From the NCBI RefSeq assembly GCF_002307475.1, contig NZ_NTMH01000040.1:558001-622000 (forward strand): a DNA stretch of 64,000 bases, read 5' to 3'. The DNA comes from Pantoea allii (GTDB lineage Bacteria; Pseudomonadota; Gammaproteobacteria; Enterobacterales; Enterobacteriaceae). Below are positions 8,658 to 17,020 of the stretch, piece by piece. The stretch's first letter is position 1; every line of letters begins with the position of its first letter. Position numbers and translations under genes: made by a program. Under the pieces are notes generated by a model. That model was given only the letters and a program-made list of their open reading frames with translations. It made no database searches and had not been told where the DNA came from.

Positions 8658-9005
8658 ATGGCTTTGATCCCCAAAAACTATACGCGTCTGGAAAGTGGCT
8701 ACCGTGAGAAAGCGTTAAAAATCTATCCGTGGGTCTGTGGGCGTTGCTCGCGGGAGTTTGTGTATTCGAACCTGCGTGAATTAACGGTTCACCACATCGA
8801 TCACGACCACACCAATAATCCGGAAGACGGCAGTAACTGGGAGTTACTGTGCCTGTACTGCCACGACCACGAACACTCGAAGTACACGGAAGCCGATCAG
8901 TACGGCACCTCCGTTGTGGCGGGCGAGGATGCGCAGGACGATGTGGGTGCAGCCACCTACAATCCTTTTGCTGATTTAAAGTCGATGCTTACCAAAAAGA
9001 AATAA
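8658..9005 (+). CDS. yajD: YajD, HNH-nuclease family protein
   Basis: This 115-residue protein is almost identical to E. coli YajD as I recall it. It has two zinc-binding CxxC pairs (CGRC at about 27-30 and CLYC at about 70-73) and the HNH core HHIDHDHTNN at about 45-54, followed by the terminal His-Asp-His (CHDHEHSK). It is a small cytoplasmic HNH-fold protein with no proven substrate in E. coli. It is monocistronic. Its strong conservation marks it as core genome between less conserved neighbours. Confidence 0.93.
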   Translation: MALIPKNYTRLESGYREKALKIYPWVCGRCSREFVYSNLRELTVHHIDHDHTNNPEDGSNWELLCLYCHDHEHSKYTEADQYGTSVVAGEDAQDDVGAATYNPFADLKSMLTKKK

Positions 9006-9266
9006 CGCTGGGTACATCCTCTGCGGACAGATTTCGGCCGTCGTTATCAGCGAAAAGTGAAACCTGTCCCACGCCGTGAGCGGGGCAGGTGAAAGGCCGT
9101 CTGCCGTGCAAACAGGGCAGGCGGCGAGCCTTTATTGCCTCTTTTTCATGCAGGGCATTGTTGCCCGCTTTGCCCCGGTCGCTCTGCTGGGAAAGCGGCG
9201 CGTACAGCACCCGCAGGACGATATGAAGAAGGCTCATGTTGATGTGAAATTAAGTCGCTTTCACTC

Positions 9267-9284
9267 ATGCCATGACTCTGGCAT
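9267..9284. promoter_or_regulatory. Inverted repeat in the mesX upstream region
   Basis: ATGCCA and TGGCAT flank TGACTC, a perfect 6-bp inverted repeat about 120 bases before mesX, next to the AT-rich CATAAAATATGCT that could be a -10 region. It may be an operator. I did not find a convincing MetJ-box tandem (AGACGTCT repeats). The rest of 9006-9405 holds no gene; an imperfect G+C-rich hairpin lies near 9060-9090. Confidence 0.35.
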
Positions 9285-9405
9285 AAAATATGCTTATTGA
9301 TTACCGACGCGTTGAAGACTGCCGAACACGCAAGCCACAAGACAAAAGCAGGCCGTTCTGGCGAACAATGCAGTTTTCACATCAGAATTCAGGATCTAAA
9401 ACACG

Positions 9406-10389
9406 ATGAATAACAACTTCACATTTACGATTAAGAGCAGTGTTTTTGATGAGAATTACAACCCATCAGAAAATACGCGCATCACCACCAACTTTGCTAA
9501 CCTGGCCCGTGGTAAGAACCGTCAGGATAACCTGCACAACGCCCTGGTGATGATTGATAATCGTTTCAATTCCCTGGCGCATTGGGACAACCCAAAAGGG
9601 GACCGTTATTCTGTCGAGCTTGAGATCATTTCTGTCGAAATGAATATCAATGTCGAAAATAATCGTGATGCCTTCCCGGTAATCGAAATATTAAAAACCA
9701 ATATTGTCGATAAAAAAACCGATGAACGCATTGAAGGCATTGTCGGAAATAACTTCTCCTCTTATGTGCGCGATTACGACTTCAGCGTATTGCTGTCAGA
9801 GCATAACAAAAATAATCCCGTGTTTAACATCCCGGATAACTTTGGTGAGCTGCATGGCAATATCTTTAAATCCTTCATAAAATCAGAAGCGTACAAAGCG
9901 AATTTTAGCAAAACACCGGTGATTTGCCTGAGCGTTTCAAGCAAAAACACCTATGTGCGCACCGGCAACCGTCATCCGGTACTGGGCATTGAATACCAGC
10001 AGGATGAATATTCACTGACCGATAAATATTTCAGCAAGATGGGCCTGCATGCACGTTACTTTATGCCTGAACACAGCGTTGCACCTTTAGCGTTTTATTT
10101 TACGGGTGATTTGCTGCGTGATTACAGCAATCTTGAACTCATCAGTACCATCAGCACGATGGAAACGTTCCAGAAGATTTATCGTCCTGAGATTTATAAT
10201 GCAAATTCTCCGGCAGGTATCGAATATCAACCGAGCCTGAGCCATCGGGATTTTTCATTAACGCAAATTGTTTACGACCGAGAAGAACGTAGCCATCTGG
10301 CTATTGAACAAGGGAAGTTTACTGAGAAGAACTTCATCAAACCCTACAAACATGTTCTTGAGCAATGGTCTGCTAATTACGTTCTTTGA
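9406..10389 (+). CDS. mesX: MesX, DUF1852 partner of the folate-independent methionine synthase
   Basis: This 327-residue soluble protein is recognised as DUF1852 from its opening (NFTFTIKSSVFDENYNPSEN, then TRITTNFANLARGKNRQDN) and its fixed position directly before a short MetE-like gene. Published genetics on related bacteria (Price and colleagues) showed that MesD-type core methionine synthases need a DUF1852 protein and oxygen, but not methyl-folate or cobalamin. MesX therefore probably helps supply the methyl group. No cofactor motif is obvious to me, though several conserved-looking His and Tyr residues occur in the middle (HARYFMPEHS). It stops 25 bases before mesD, so the genes are one operon. 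Confidence 0.85.
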   Translation: MNNNFTFTIKSSVFDENYNPSENTRITTNFANLARGKNRQDNLHNALVMIDNRFNSLAHWDNPKGDRYSVELEIISVEMNINVENNRDAFPVIEILKTNIVDKKTDERIEGIVGNNFSSYVRDYDFSVLLSEHNKNNPVFNIPDNFGELHGNIFKSFIKSEAYKANFSKTPVICLSVSSKNTYVRTGNRHPVLGIEYQQDEYSLTDKYFSKMGLHARYFMPEHSVAPLAFYFTGDLLRDYSNLELISTISTMETFQKIYRPEIYNANSPAGIEYQPSLSHRDFSLTQIVYDREERSHLAIEQGKFTEKNFIKPYKHVLEQWSANYVL

Positions 10390-10414
10390 TTAACTCAGTA
10401 TAAGGTTATCTGTT

Positions 10415-11446
10415 ATGAAAATTTTGTTACCGACTTCGACGGCGGGAAGCCTGCCTAAACCGTCATGGCTTGCGCAACCTGAGACGCTGTGGTCGCCCTG
10501 GAAACTGGAAAATGAAGAACTCATCGATGGCAAAAAAGACGCGCTGCGTTTGATTCTTGACGATCAGGATCGCGCAGGTATCGATATCGTCAGTGATGGT
10601 GAGCAAACGCGCCAACACTTTGTGACCACGTTTATTGAACACCTCAGCGGTGTGGATTTTGAAAAACGCGAGATCGTTAAAATCCGTAATCGCTATGATG
10701 CCAGCGTTCCAACCGTTGTCGGTGAGGTGGCGCGCCAGAAGCCGGTATTTGTTGAAGACGCCAAATTTTTACGTCAGCTAACCAATAAGCAGATCAAATG
10801 GGCGCTGCCTGGCCCCATGACCATGATCGACACGCTGTATGACAGCCATTACAAGAGCCGCGAAAAACTGGCCTGGGAATTTGCCAAAATTCTCAACCAG
10901 GAAGCCAAAGAACTTGAGGCGGCGGGTGTCGATATTATCCAGTTCGATGAGCCGGCATTTAACGTGTTTTTCGATGAGGTGAATGACTGGGGCATTGCCG
11001 CGCTGGAAAGAGCGGTTGAAGGTCTTAAGTGCGAAACCGCTGTGCACATTTGCTACGGCTACGGCATCAAAGCCAACACCGACTGGAAAAAGACGCTGGG
11101 AACCGAGTGGCGTCAATATGAAGAAGTGTTCCCTAAACTGCAGAAGTCGAACATCGATATCATTTCGCTGGAATGCCAAAACTCTCGCGTTCCAATGGAT
11201 CTTATCGAACTCATTCGCGGTAAAAAGGTGATGGTCGGGGCCATTGATGTGGCAACCAATGCTATCGAAACGCCAGAAGAAGTGGCTGATACGCTGCGTA
11301 AAGCCCTTCAGTTTGTGGATGCCGATAAACTTTATCCGTCGACCAACTGCGGCATGACGCCTTTATCCCGCCAGGTTGCCCGGGGCAAGCTGAGTGCCTT
11401 AAGTGCCGGTGCTGAAATCGTCCGCAAAGAACTGCTGTCTAAATAA
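10415..11446 (+). CDS. mesD: MesD, core (folate-independent) methionine synthase
   Basis: This 343-residue protein corresponds to only the C-terminal catalytic barrel of MetE, which is about 750 residues. It starts PTSTAGSLPKP. It shows PGPMTMIDTLYDSHY, the DIIQFDEPAF strand, the zinc-ligand segments VHICYGYG and ISLECQNSR, and the final STNCGMTPLSR with the third zinc Cys. The N-terminal folate-binding domain is absent, as in Mes proteins. It should methylate homocysteine to methionine using a donor supplied with the help of MesX. A terminator follows at 11486. An older automatic name would be 'methionine synthase II (cobalamin-independent)'. Confidence 0.87.
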   Translation: MKILLPTSTAGSLPKPSWLAQPETLWSPWKLENEELIDGKKDALRLILDDQDRAGIDIVSDGEQTRQHFVTTFIEHLSGVDFEKREIVKIRNRYDASVPTVVGEVARQKPVFVEDAKFLRQLTNKQIKWALPGPMTMIDTLYDSHYKSREKLAWEFAKILNQEAKELEAAGVDIIQFDEPAFNVFFDEVNDWGIAALERAVEGLKCETAVHICYGYGIKANTDWKKTLGTEWRQYEEVFPKLQKSNIDIISLECQNSRVPMDLIELIRGKKVMVGAIDVATNAIETPEEVADTLRKALQFVDADKLYPSTNCGMTPLSRQVARGKLSALSAGAEIVRKELLSK

Positions 11447-11485
11447 TCGCGCCAGTCGTCGGTTAGGTAAAAGCACATCAACGGA

Positions 11486-11514
11486 GACCTGATCGGTGAT
11501 CGGGTCTTTTTTTT
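11486..11514 (+). terminator. Intrinsic terminator of mesXD
   Basis: GACCTGATC (11486-11494) pairs with GATCGGGTC (11498-11506) with one G-U pair, followed by eight T residues. It lies 40 bases after the mesD stop. Confidence 0.85.
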
Positions 11515-11570
11515 ACTCACCGGGCGAGGTTGTGCCTCCCCAGCGGCAGGCTGCGTAAAGGCGATAAGGG

Positions 11571-11780
11571 CTAGCGGCCTTTCCTGCGCTTCCACTCATC
11601 CACAACGTCTCCCAGATTTTTGGCAATATCATTGCGTATCCACGCCATGAACTCCCGATCAAACCGGAACGTCTCCCCGCATTGCGCAACCATAAAACGA
11701 CGCACGTTTTGCGTGTTCTTATAGTTTTTATCAACCATCGTCATGCGAGTCAGTTCCGCGCTGTGCCAGTCAATGCTCAT
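11571..11780 (-). CDS. Small DUF6434-like protein
   Basis: This 69-residue basic protein begins MSIDWHSAELT and carries YKNTQNVRRFMVAQCGE and FDREFMAWIRNDIAKNLGDV, the pattern I associate with DUF6434. It has no signal peptide or membrane segment. The domain is often found with SAP-type DNA-binding domains, but none is present here. It is convergent with mesD and stands alone. Function is unknown. Confidence 0.6.
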   Translation of the reverse strand: MSIDWHSAELTRMTMVDKNYKNTQNVRRFMVAQCGETFRFDREFMAWIRNDIAKNLGDVVDEWKRRKGR

Positions 11781-11862
11781 TCGCTTGCCTCATGTAAAAC
11801 GGGGTGAAAGAGTAACCCATTGTGCTGCACATTGCTCTTAGGTGATCACGCTGACGGGACGT

Positions 11863-12084
11863 TTATGCCTGGCTTATCATCTTCCGATATGCGGCAGGCG
11901 TAATACCGGTCAGGCGGCTGAATACCCGGCGCATCACGTCTGTTCCCGAAAAGTCGTTTTCGGCTGCCAGCTTCTTGATGAGCTTTCGATCCACATTGCC
12001 CTTATGGGACGCTTCGTCGGTGGTGGCATTATGCTCGGAACCCTCAGCAGTAAAGCTTTGGTACGAAGATTCACGGTGGCACAT
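11863..12084 (-). pseudogene. AraC-family C-terminal remnant
   Basis: The last 40 codons of this frame match the end of an AraC-type DNA-binding domain (KKLAAENDFSGTDVMRRVFS, then RLTGITPAAYRKMIS). The preceding 33 codons show nothing typical, and no upstream frame supplies the first helix-turn-helix or a sensor domain. It is therefore a decayed piece of a regulator. The remaining sequence up to 12280 holds no recognisable gene. Confidence 0.55.
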
Positions 12085-12280
12085 CTTCCATTACTGATAC
12101 ACGACATGCTGTTGATTGCCGGGGCAGGGTTTTTATACAGCGCCTGGCAGGTAAAATAATTCTGCTGCAGATGGACAAGGCTGATGCTTTCACTATAGCC
12201 AATCAGATTGGCGTTTCTCGCCGCCTGGATTTTATCAGGTGGTTGCGCCATAACGGTGAAGGGTAAGCCATGCTGGTAAC

Positions 12281-12342
12281 GTCCGCTTATGGCGCAAAGC
12301 GGACTGATGTCAGGTTAATGTCTGCTATGCGCGAAAAGCGGA
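12281..12342. repeat. Two-hairpin dispersed repeat, site 1 (A and B units)
   Basis: Unit A (12281-12304) has arms GTCCGCTT / AAGCGGAC. Unit B (12320-12342) has arms GTCTGCTA / AAAGCGGA. They are 15 bases apart, just after the 3' end of the minus-strand SDR gene. Confidence 0.85.
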
Positions 12343-12385
12343 ATTTAGTCGTTGCTTCAAGTGACCATGAAGCCATGCCGAAACG

Positions 12386-13108
12386 CTAGTTTGCAGACGC
12401 TGTAGGTCTTATGGTTATTTCAGATGTATTAACGGTTTCAGGCGCCTCAATGACATGCTTTACAGCATGGGCAATGTCAGCGGGTTTAAGTGCGACAGAA
12501 CGGTAGGCATCCATCAGCGCCATGGTTTCCTCATGGGTAATTGTTGACGCGAGTTCACTTTCTACAACGCCGGGATTTAAGCAGGTTACACGTATGTTAG
12601 GACTTTCCTGTCGTAACCCTTCAGAAATAGCCCGCACCGCAAACTTGGATGCACAATAGACAGCAGCTGTTGGTACGACAGTAAAGGCACCAATAGAGCC
12701 GATATTAATTATCTGACCCGATTTCTGTGCTTCCATCACGGGTAGCACAGCGCCAATACCCCAAAGCACGCCCTTAATATTAACGTCTATTGTTCGTTCC
12801 CATTCATCCTGATTGCCAGCGGCAAGGGGTGAAAGCGGCATAATGCCTGCATTGTTAATAAGGACATCAATACGGCCCCAGCTGTCCAGTGCTGTCTGGA
12901 CGAAGTCAGACATGGATTGTCGATCGGTAACATCCAAAGCCCGCGCATCAGCAATACCGCCCGCGCTGCAAATGTCTGCTGCAATGGCATCGATACGTTC
13001 CACTCTACGTGCTCCCAGTAATACCTTCGCACCTGCAGTTCCAAGTTCTCTGGCAATACCTTCCCCGATGCCACTTGATGCACCCGTGATTAATATAACT
13101 TTGTCCAT
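12386..13108 (-). CDS. Short-chain dehydrogenase/reductase
   Basis: This 240-residue classical SDR has the NAD(P) motif TGASSGIGEG at about residues 8-17, an acidic/Arg specificity loop (GARRVER), NNAG at about 85-88, the catalytic Ser in NIGSIG, and YCASK with Tyr-x3-Lys at about 150-154. It should act on a small carbonyl or alcohol in the cytosol; the substrate is unknown. It is divergent from a LysR gene with 98 bases between. That space contains CACTG-GACT-CAGTG (13176-13189), a possible regulator site. The layout suggests control by that LysR protein. Confidence 0.85.
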   Translation of the reverse strand: MDKVILITGASSGIGEGIARELGTAGAKVLLGARRVERIDAIAADICSAGGIADARALDVTDRQSMSDFVQTALDSWGRIDVLINNAGIMPLSPLAAGNQDEWERTIDVNIKGVLWGIGAVLPVMEAQKSGQIINIGSIGAFTVVPTAAVYCASKFAVRAISEGLRQESPNIRVTCLNPGVVESELASTITHEETMALMDAYRSVALKPADIAHAVKHVIEAPETVNTSEITIRPTASAN

Positions 13109-13206
13109 GATGTTCTCCTGTCATTGATTTCGGAGAGAGAATAGAACTTTACGATAAGTTGCAGTATCCTGCTTTCACTGGACTCAGTGGTTAGCAGTGC
13201 TAAACA

Positions 13207-14115
13207 ATGAAAATTGATCTCAATCTTTTACCTGTTTTTATTGCGGTTGCAGAAGAGCATAATTTTAGTAAAGCTGCAGCACGGCTGGGCGTGACCCGTT
13301 CGGCGGTCAGTCAGGGAATAAGAAGGCTCGAGGATGCTTTCGGCACAATGCTTGTCATGCGGACGACTCGCTCGGTTCATCTGACGGAAGCGGGAGAACA
13401 GTTGCGTGTATCTCTTTCATTGCCTTTAACCAGTCTCGAAGCTGCATTCGACAATATTGCTCCTGACAGTAAGCCAAGAGGACTTCTCAGAATCGCGGTG
13501 ACCTCGATAGCGGAAGAATTTCTTTCAGGCCCGTTAATCGCTTCCTTCGCGGCAGCTAACACCAGTGTGAAGCTTGATATTGTTGTCACTGATAAAGAGT
13601 TTGATATTGTGGCTGCAGGCTACGATGCCGGTGTCAGGCTCGGAGAAGTGATTGAAAAAGACATGATTGCTGTTCCGCTTACGGGTGATCAACGTGAAAT
13701 GGTGGTTGCTTCCCCTTCCTATCTTGCAGCCAATAGTCGCCCTTATCATCCTCGTGAGCTGGTTCATCATCAGTGTATCGGCTGGCGCTCATCCCCGGAT
13801 GTTGAGCCCTATCGCTGGCCATTTGAAGAAAACGGGAGAGCCTTCGATCTGGCGATTGAACCGCATATTACGACTAATGACCTGCGTCTGATGTTAAGAC
13901 TGGCTCTGGCTGGTGGCGGCATCACTATGGCTACTCAAGAAACATTCAGGCCATATATAAAAGGCGGTCAGCTTGTGTCAGTGCTGGATGAGTATCTTCC
14001 ACAATTTCCAGGCTTCTATCTGTATTTTCCCCAGCGCCGCAATATTGCGCCAAAGCTCCGTGCTCTGATTGACCATATCAAAGAATGGCGGCAGACGTTT
14101 ACTTGCCCCCTCTGA
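13207..14115 (+). CDS. LysR-family transcriptional regulator
   Basis: This 302-residue regulator has an N-terminal winged helix-turn-helix (NFSKAAARLGVTRSAVSQGI, then RRLEDAFGTMLVMRTTRSV) and a periplasmic-binding-protein-like sensor domain from about residue 90. It belongs to the subgroup that often sits divergent to an oxidoreductase and represses or activates it. The neighbouring SDR starts 98 bases away on the other strand. The inducer cannot be read from the sequence. Confidence 0.87.
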   Translation: MKIDLNLLPVFIAVAEEHNFSKAAARLGVTRSAVSQGIRRLEDAFGTMLVMRTTRSVHLTEAGEQLRVSLSLPLTSLEAAFDNIAPDSKPRGLLRIAVTSIAEEFLSGPLIASFAAANTSVKLDIVVTDKEFDIVAAGYDAGVRLGEVIEKDMIAVPLTGDQREMVVASPSYLAANSRPYHPRELVHHQCIGWRSSPDVEPYRWPFEENGRAFDLAIEPHITTNDLRLMLRLALAGGGITMATQETFRPYIKGGQLVSVLDEYLPQFPGFYLYFPQRRNIAPKLRALIDHIKEWRQTFTCPL

Positions 14116-14529
14116 GTGGTTCATTTCCATTTTTTGAATCAGTGAGTTAGTTCAGGGTAAAGGCTAAGATTAGCGCATGCAGATGCTGCAGACTTGTCCA
14201 GTATTACGTGATAAAGCATATTTTCTTCACTGCTCCATGCACCGTTGCAAGCTGTCCTGTTGTCCTGCTTAACTTCCTCTATATAACGCCCATGTCCTGC
14301 CACCTTATTTCTACTAACTCCTCTGATAGATGAACTCAGGGTCAATTCAGACTGCGGATTTTGGAAACAAACGCTTAAATCCCAGTAGTTACCATGACGG
14401 TGGGTTCGCCAGTTATGTCTGCTAAGTCCGCTTCTGGCACAAAGCGGACTGTGGGTAGGTGATGTCAGCTATGAGTGAACAGCTGACGTTTCGTTCAAAA
14501 TGCCTGACACCACATTCGACAAGGCATCC
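14116..14529. other. Convergent intergenic region, no gene seen
   Basis: Between the 3' ends of the LysR gene and the amidase no gene is convincing. The right-hand half carries the dispersed repeat at 14426-14487; the left-hand half shows only short, untypical frames. Confidence 0.5.
14426..14487. repeat. Two-hairpin dispersed repeat, site 2 (A and B units)
   Basis: Unit A (14426-14449) has perfect arms GTCCGCTT / AAGCGGAC around CTGGCACA. Unit B (14464-14487) has arms GTCAGCT / AGCTGAC, both sides changed in a way that keeps pairing. It lies between convergent genes. Confidence 0.9.
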
Positions 14530-15504
14530 CTAAGGTATCTCATCCGAAAATCGTGCGGTGATCGCATCACGTTCATAACCCTGCGGTTGTGTCAGAATCT
14601 GGTATAAATCAGGACGACGACCGTGGATCCAGCGACGTCCGGTACTCATGGCAAGCAGGCTTAAATCCAGTTCAGCGCTCACCATAACATCTTCAAAAGC
14701 CCAGGTTTCATTAATGATTCTTCCATAAGGATCCAGGATCATGGCATTGCCTGTTCGGACTTCGTCATCATCAGCGCCTACGCCGTTACTAAACAGAAGA
14801 AATAACCCGTTGTCGTGAGCACGGGCAGGTAGCCATCGCATCAGCCATTCCCGACCGCTTGCCCCCTTAAATGCAGCAGTAATTTCTTCTTTTCGCGTTT
14901 TCCGTTCTGCCCACAGTGACAGCGGAATGGGTTTCATCGCATAGGGGCTGCGGGAATCGGTACCGCCTGTTTGATGTGGTGCAAGAAGGATATCTGCACC
15001 AAGCAATGCCGTAGCGCGCACATTTTCCACCAGATTGTTGTCCCAGCAAATCAGGATCCCTACTTTTACCCCCCAGGGAGTATCAAAAACGGTGAAGCTG
15101 TCACCGCTGCTGATGGCTGGATGCTCGAAGGCATGAAGTTTACGATGCGTCTGCATTGATCCGTCCGGCATACAGGCAACATACGCATTATAAAGGCGAC
15201 CATCTTCGGCTCTTTCAATGAGCCCTACGCCAATAAGCATTTGATGTTTTATCGCCAAAGAGCGAACTAACATCAGGGAAGGGCTGGTTGCAATCGGTTC
15301 TGCAAGAGCAGAAACCTCTGCGGTGGTGAGCTTGGGTACATGCCAATAGCCTGTGATACACATTTCTGGAAACGAGAGGATCTTCACCTGCTGGATGGCT
15401 GCCTGTTCAATAAATTTCTCAATTATCAGCAGATTATATTTTTTGTTATTGGCCTGATGCTGAAACTGTACGGTTGCAGCCTTTAAGAATGTAGGCTCGC
15501 GCAT
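14530..15504 (-). CDS. Nitrilase-superfamily carbon-nitrogen hydrolase
   Basis: This 324-residue cytoplasmic enzyme has the complete Glu-Lys-Cys triad of the nitrilase superfamily: Glu47 (SFPEM), Lys122 (THRKLHAF) and Cys153 (LICWDN). A long insertion near residues 185-215 distinguishes it from the shortest members. It should hydrolyse an amide, carbamoyl or nitrile group; the substrate is not identifiable. It is divergent from a LysR regulator with 92 bases between, where two copies of TTTCCGATAAC lie. The pair resembles an inducible amide or nitrile scavenging unit. Confidence 0.83.
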   Translation of the reverse strand: MREPTFLKAATVQFQHQANNKKYNLLIIEKFIEQAAIQQVKILSFPEMCITGYWHVPKLTTAEVSALAEPIATSPSLMLVRSLAIKHQMLIGVGLIERAEDGRLYNAYVACMPDGSMQTHRKLHAFEHPAISSGDSFTVFDTPWGVKVGILICWDNNLVENVRATALLGADILLAPHQTGGTDSRSPYAMKPIPLSLWAERKTRKEEITAAFKGASGREWLMRWLPARAHDNGLFLLFSNGVGADDDEVRTGNAMILDPYGRIINETWAFEDVMVSAELDLSLLAMSTGRRWIHGRRPDLYQILTQPQGYERDAITARFSDEIP

Positions 15505-15545
15505 GATGCTTCTCCAGTTGTTGTCGAAACTGAATTACATAACGC

Positions 15546-15588
15546 TTTCCGATAACTGTATAATCAAATGATTTCCATTTCCGATAAC
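15546..15588. promoter_or_regulatory. Direct repeat TTTCCGATAAC in the amidase-LysR promoter
   Basis: The 11-mer TTTCCGATAAC occurs at 15546-15556 and 15578-15588, 32 bases (about three helical turns) apart. The second copy ends nine bases before the LysR start. It probably marks binding sites for this LysR protein or a second regulator. Confidence 0.55.
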
Positions 15589-15596
15589 CTTTTGGA

Positions 15597-16484
15597 ATGA
15601 AAAAATTGAATATCCGTTTGTTAAAAGCTTTTTTGATACTGGCTGAAAGAGGAAATTATGCCGATGCGGCACGGGCACTGTGTATTTCGCAACCCGCATT
15701 GACCAAGCAAATTAATCTTCTTGAGTCGACGGTGAAGGTGTCACTTTTTTCACGCGGGCGTCACGGCGCAATGCTGACCGCCGGCGGGAGACGCTTATTG
15801 CCAGAGGCTGAAAAAGTGGTCAGGCAAGCTCAGTTGTTTATGCAACACGCAGAGCGTGTATCAGTCGGTATTGAGGGCCATATAGCCGTCGGGTTTGGCC
15901 TCTCAAGCTTTTATCTGGCACCACGCTGTATTGCTGATTTTCGCAGAGATTGTCCGGGAATAGAGATGTCTTTAACGGATCTTCCCTCCTTCTTACAGTA
16001 CCAGCTACTGCAAAATGATGAGCTTCAGGTAGGATTTGTCAGGGTACCTCCACCGATAGCGCTTGATTACCTGCCATTATTTACAGATCGGCTGGTTCTG
16101 ATAGCACCTGCAACGCCGTCGTTATCATTGTCTGCTGCTGAATGGCTAAAAAAATATCCTTTATTTCGTCTTCATACTGAACGAGGGCAGGGTTTAAATG
16201 CGCAGATTGACCGCTTTTTGCATGATAACGGTCTTTTTATATCATCCACCCAACTGGCTGATGATATACAAACTATTGTCGCGTTGGTGATCGCGGGTAC
16301 AGGCGTTGCAATTTTGCCCTATAGTGTTCTGCATATCGCGCCACCGGAACGGGTTATTATTCCGCTAGAAGGCAAGTCAATAAGCTGGAATGTTGGCATA
16401 GCCTGGAACGCAGGCACGGAGAATGTCATTCGCGATAATTTTATTGCCAGTATAAGAACGCGTAGTGCGGTCGAAAACGAGTAA
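15597..16484 (+). CDS. LysR-family transcriptional regulator
   Basis: This 295-residue protein has the LysR helix-turn-helix (NYADAARALCISQPALTKQI, then NLLESTVKVSLFSRGRHGAM) and a full effector domain. It is divergent from the nitrilase-family gene and is probably its regulator; the intergenic space carries a repeated 11-mer. It is followed by a single hairpin repeat and by an IS3-family remnant, so the right-hand side is a breakpoint between modules. Confidence 0.87.
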   Translation: MKKLNIRLLKAFLILAERGNYADAARALCISQPALTKQINLLESTVKVSLFSRGRHGAMLTAGGRRLLPEAEKVVRQAQLFMQHAERVSVGIEGHIAVGFGLSSFYLAPRCIADFRRDCPGIEMSLTDLPSFLQYQLLQNDELQVGFVRVPPPIALDYLPLFTDRLVLIAPATPSLSLSAAEWLKKYPLFRLHTERGQGLNAQIDRFLHDNGLFISSTQLADDIQTIVALVIAGTGVAILPYSVLHIAPPERVIIPLEGKSISWNVGIAWNAGTENVIRDNFIASIRTRSAVENE

Positions 16485-16559
16485 TCAGCTATAGGGTTTC
16501 ACTCCAGCCTGAAGCTGAACAACGCTAATAATCGACTGATTCATGCGTATGTTGGCAAC

Positions 16560-16582
16560 GTCCGCTTCTGCACTAAGCAGAC
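16560..16582. repeat. Dispersed hairpin repeat, site 3 (single A unit)
   Basis: GTCCGCTT / AAGCAGAC flank CTGCACT; one arm position no longer pairs. It lies 76 bases after the LysR stop and forms the left boundary of the PTS-rhamnosidase locus. Confidence 0.75.
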
Positions 16583-16607
16583 ATTGTGTTCACATCCCCA
16601 TTAGGAC

Positions 16608-16820
16608 TCAAATTTGTCTTTCGCTGGCACCGTATCGGGCCTGTAAATCCCTGACCCAATCCCGCAGTCGTGCCAGCGTCAGCTCTTTTTTGCCAGTACA
16701 TCCTGCAGCATCGCCTTTTCGGGGCACCAGACTCTTTAGCCGCAGATATTCCTCTTCCCGCTGCCGCATATAGTTGAGTTCAGAAGGGGAAACTCCGCTG
16801 TATTTCTCAGGCCATGCTTA
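16608..16820 (-). mobile_element. IS3-family transposase remnant (orfA end / orfB beginning)
   Basis: On the minus strand the end of an IS3-type orfA can be read in two frames: EKYSGVSPSELNYMRQREEE then YLRLKSL, corresponding to the usual 'KYGGMxxSxxxxLKxLExENxRLK'. After a one-base shift comes MLQDVLAKKE. ARLRDWVRDLQARYGASERQ follows, like the first part of orfB, and then stops. No terminal inverted repeats or remaining catalytic DDE part were seen. It is a short decayed fragment beside the PTS-rhamnosidase locus, which fits past transposon activity at this edge. Confidence 0.65.
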
Positions 16821-16856
16821 AAATGTGGCCAGAAATTCAAGTCATAAATATAGTAT

Positions 16857-16872
16857 TGTGATTTGTGTCACT
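16857..16872. promoter_or_regulatory. CRP-like site upstream of the PTS-rhamnosidase locus
   Basis: TGTGATTTGTGTCACT matches TGTGA-N6-TCACA at nine of the ten defined positions. It lies about 150 bases before the IIC start, a normal place for CRP activation plus a leader. This fits catabolite-controlled expression of a sugar locus. Confidence 0.65.
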
Positions 16873-17020
16873 AAATATTCCGTTTCGCAAAAAAGGTCAT
16901 TCTAAATGACAACAGCCGACATGCCTCGCAATTTAATATGCCATTACTATGATGGCCGGACAGTTTAATCTCATTTAAGTTTTTGAACGCACTTAAAAAT
17001 AGACACTGATGGAATATCAC

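Noticed and set aside
9006-9405. MetJ-box search before mesX
   Set aside because: No tandem AGACGTCT-like octamers were convincing; only the ATGCCA/TGGCAT palindrome stands out.
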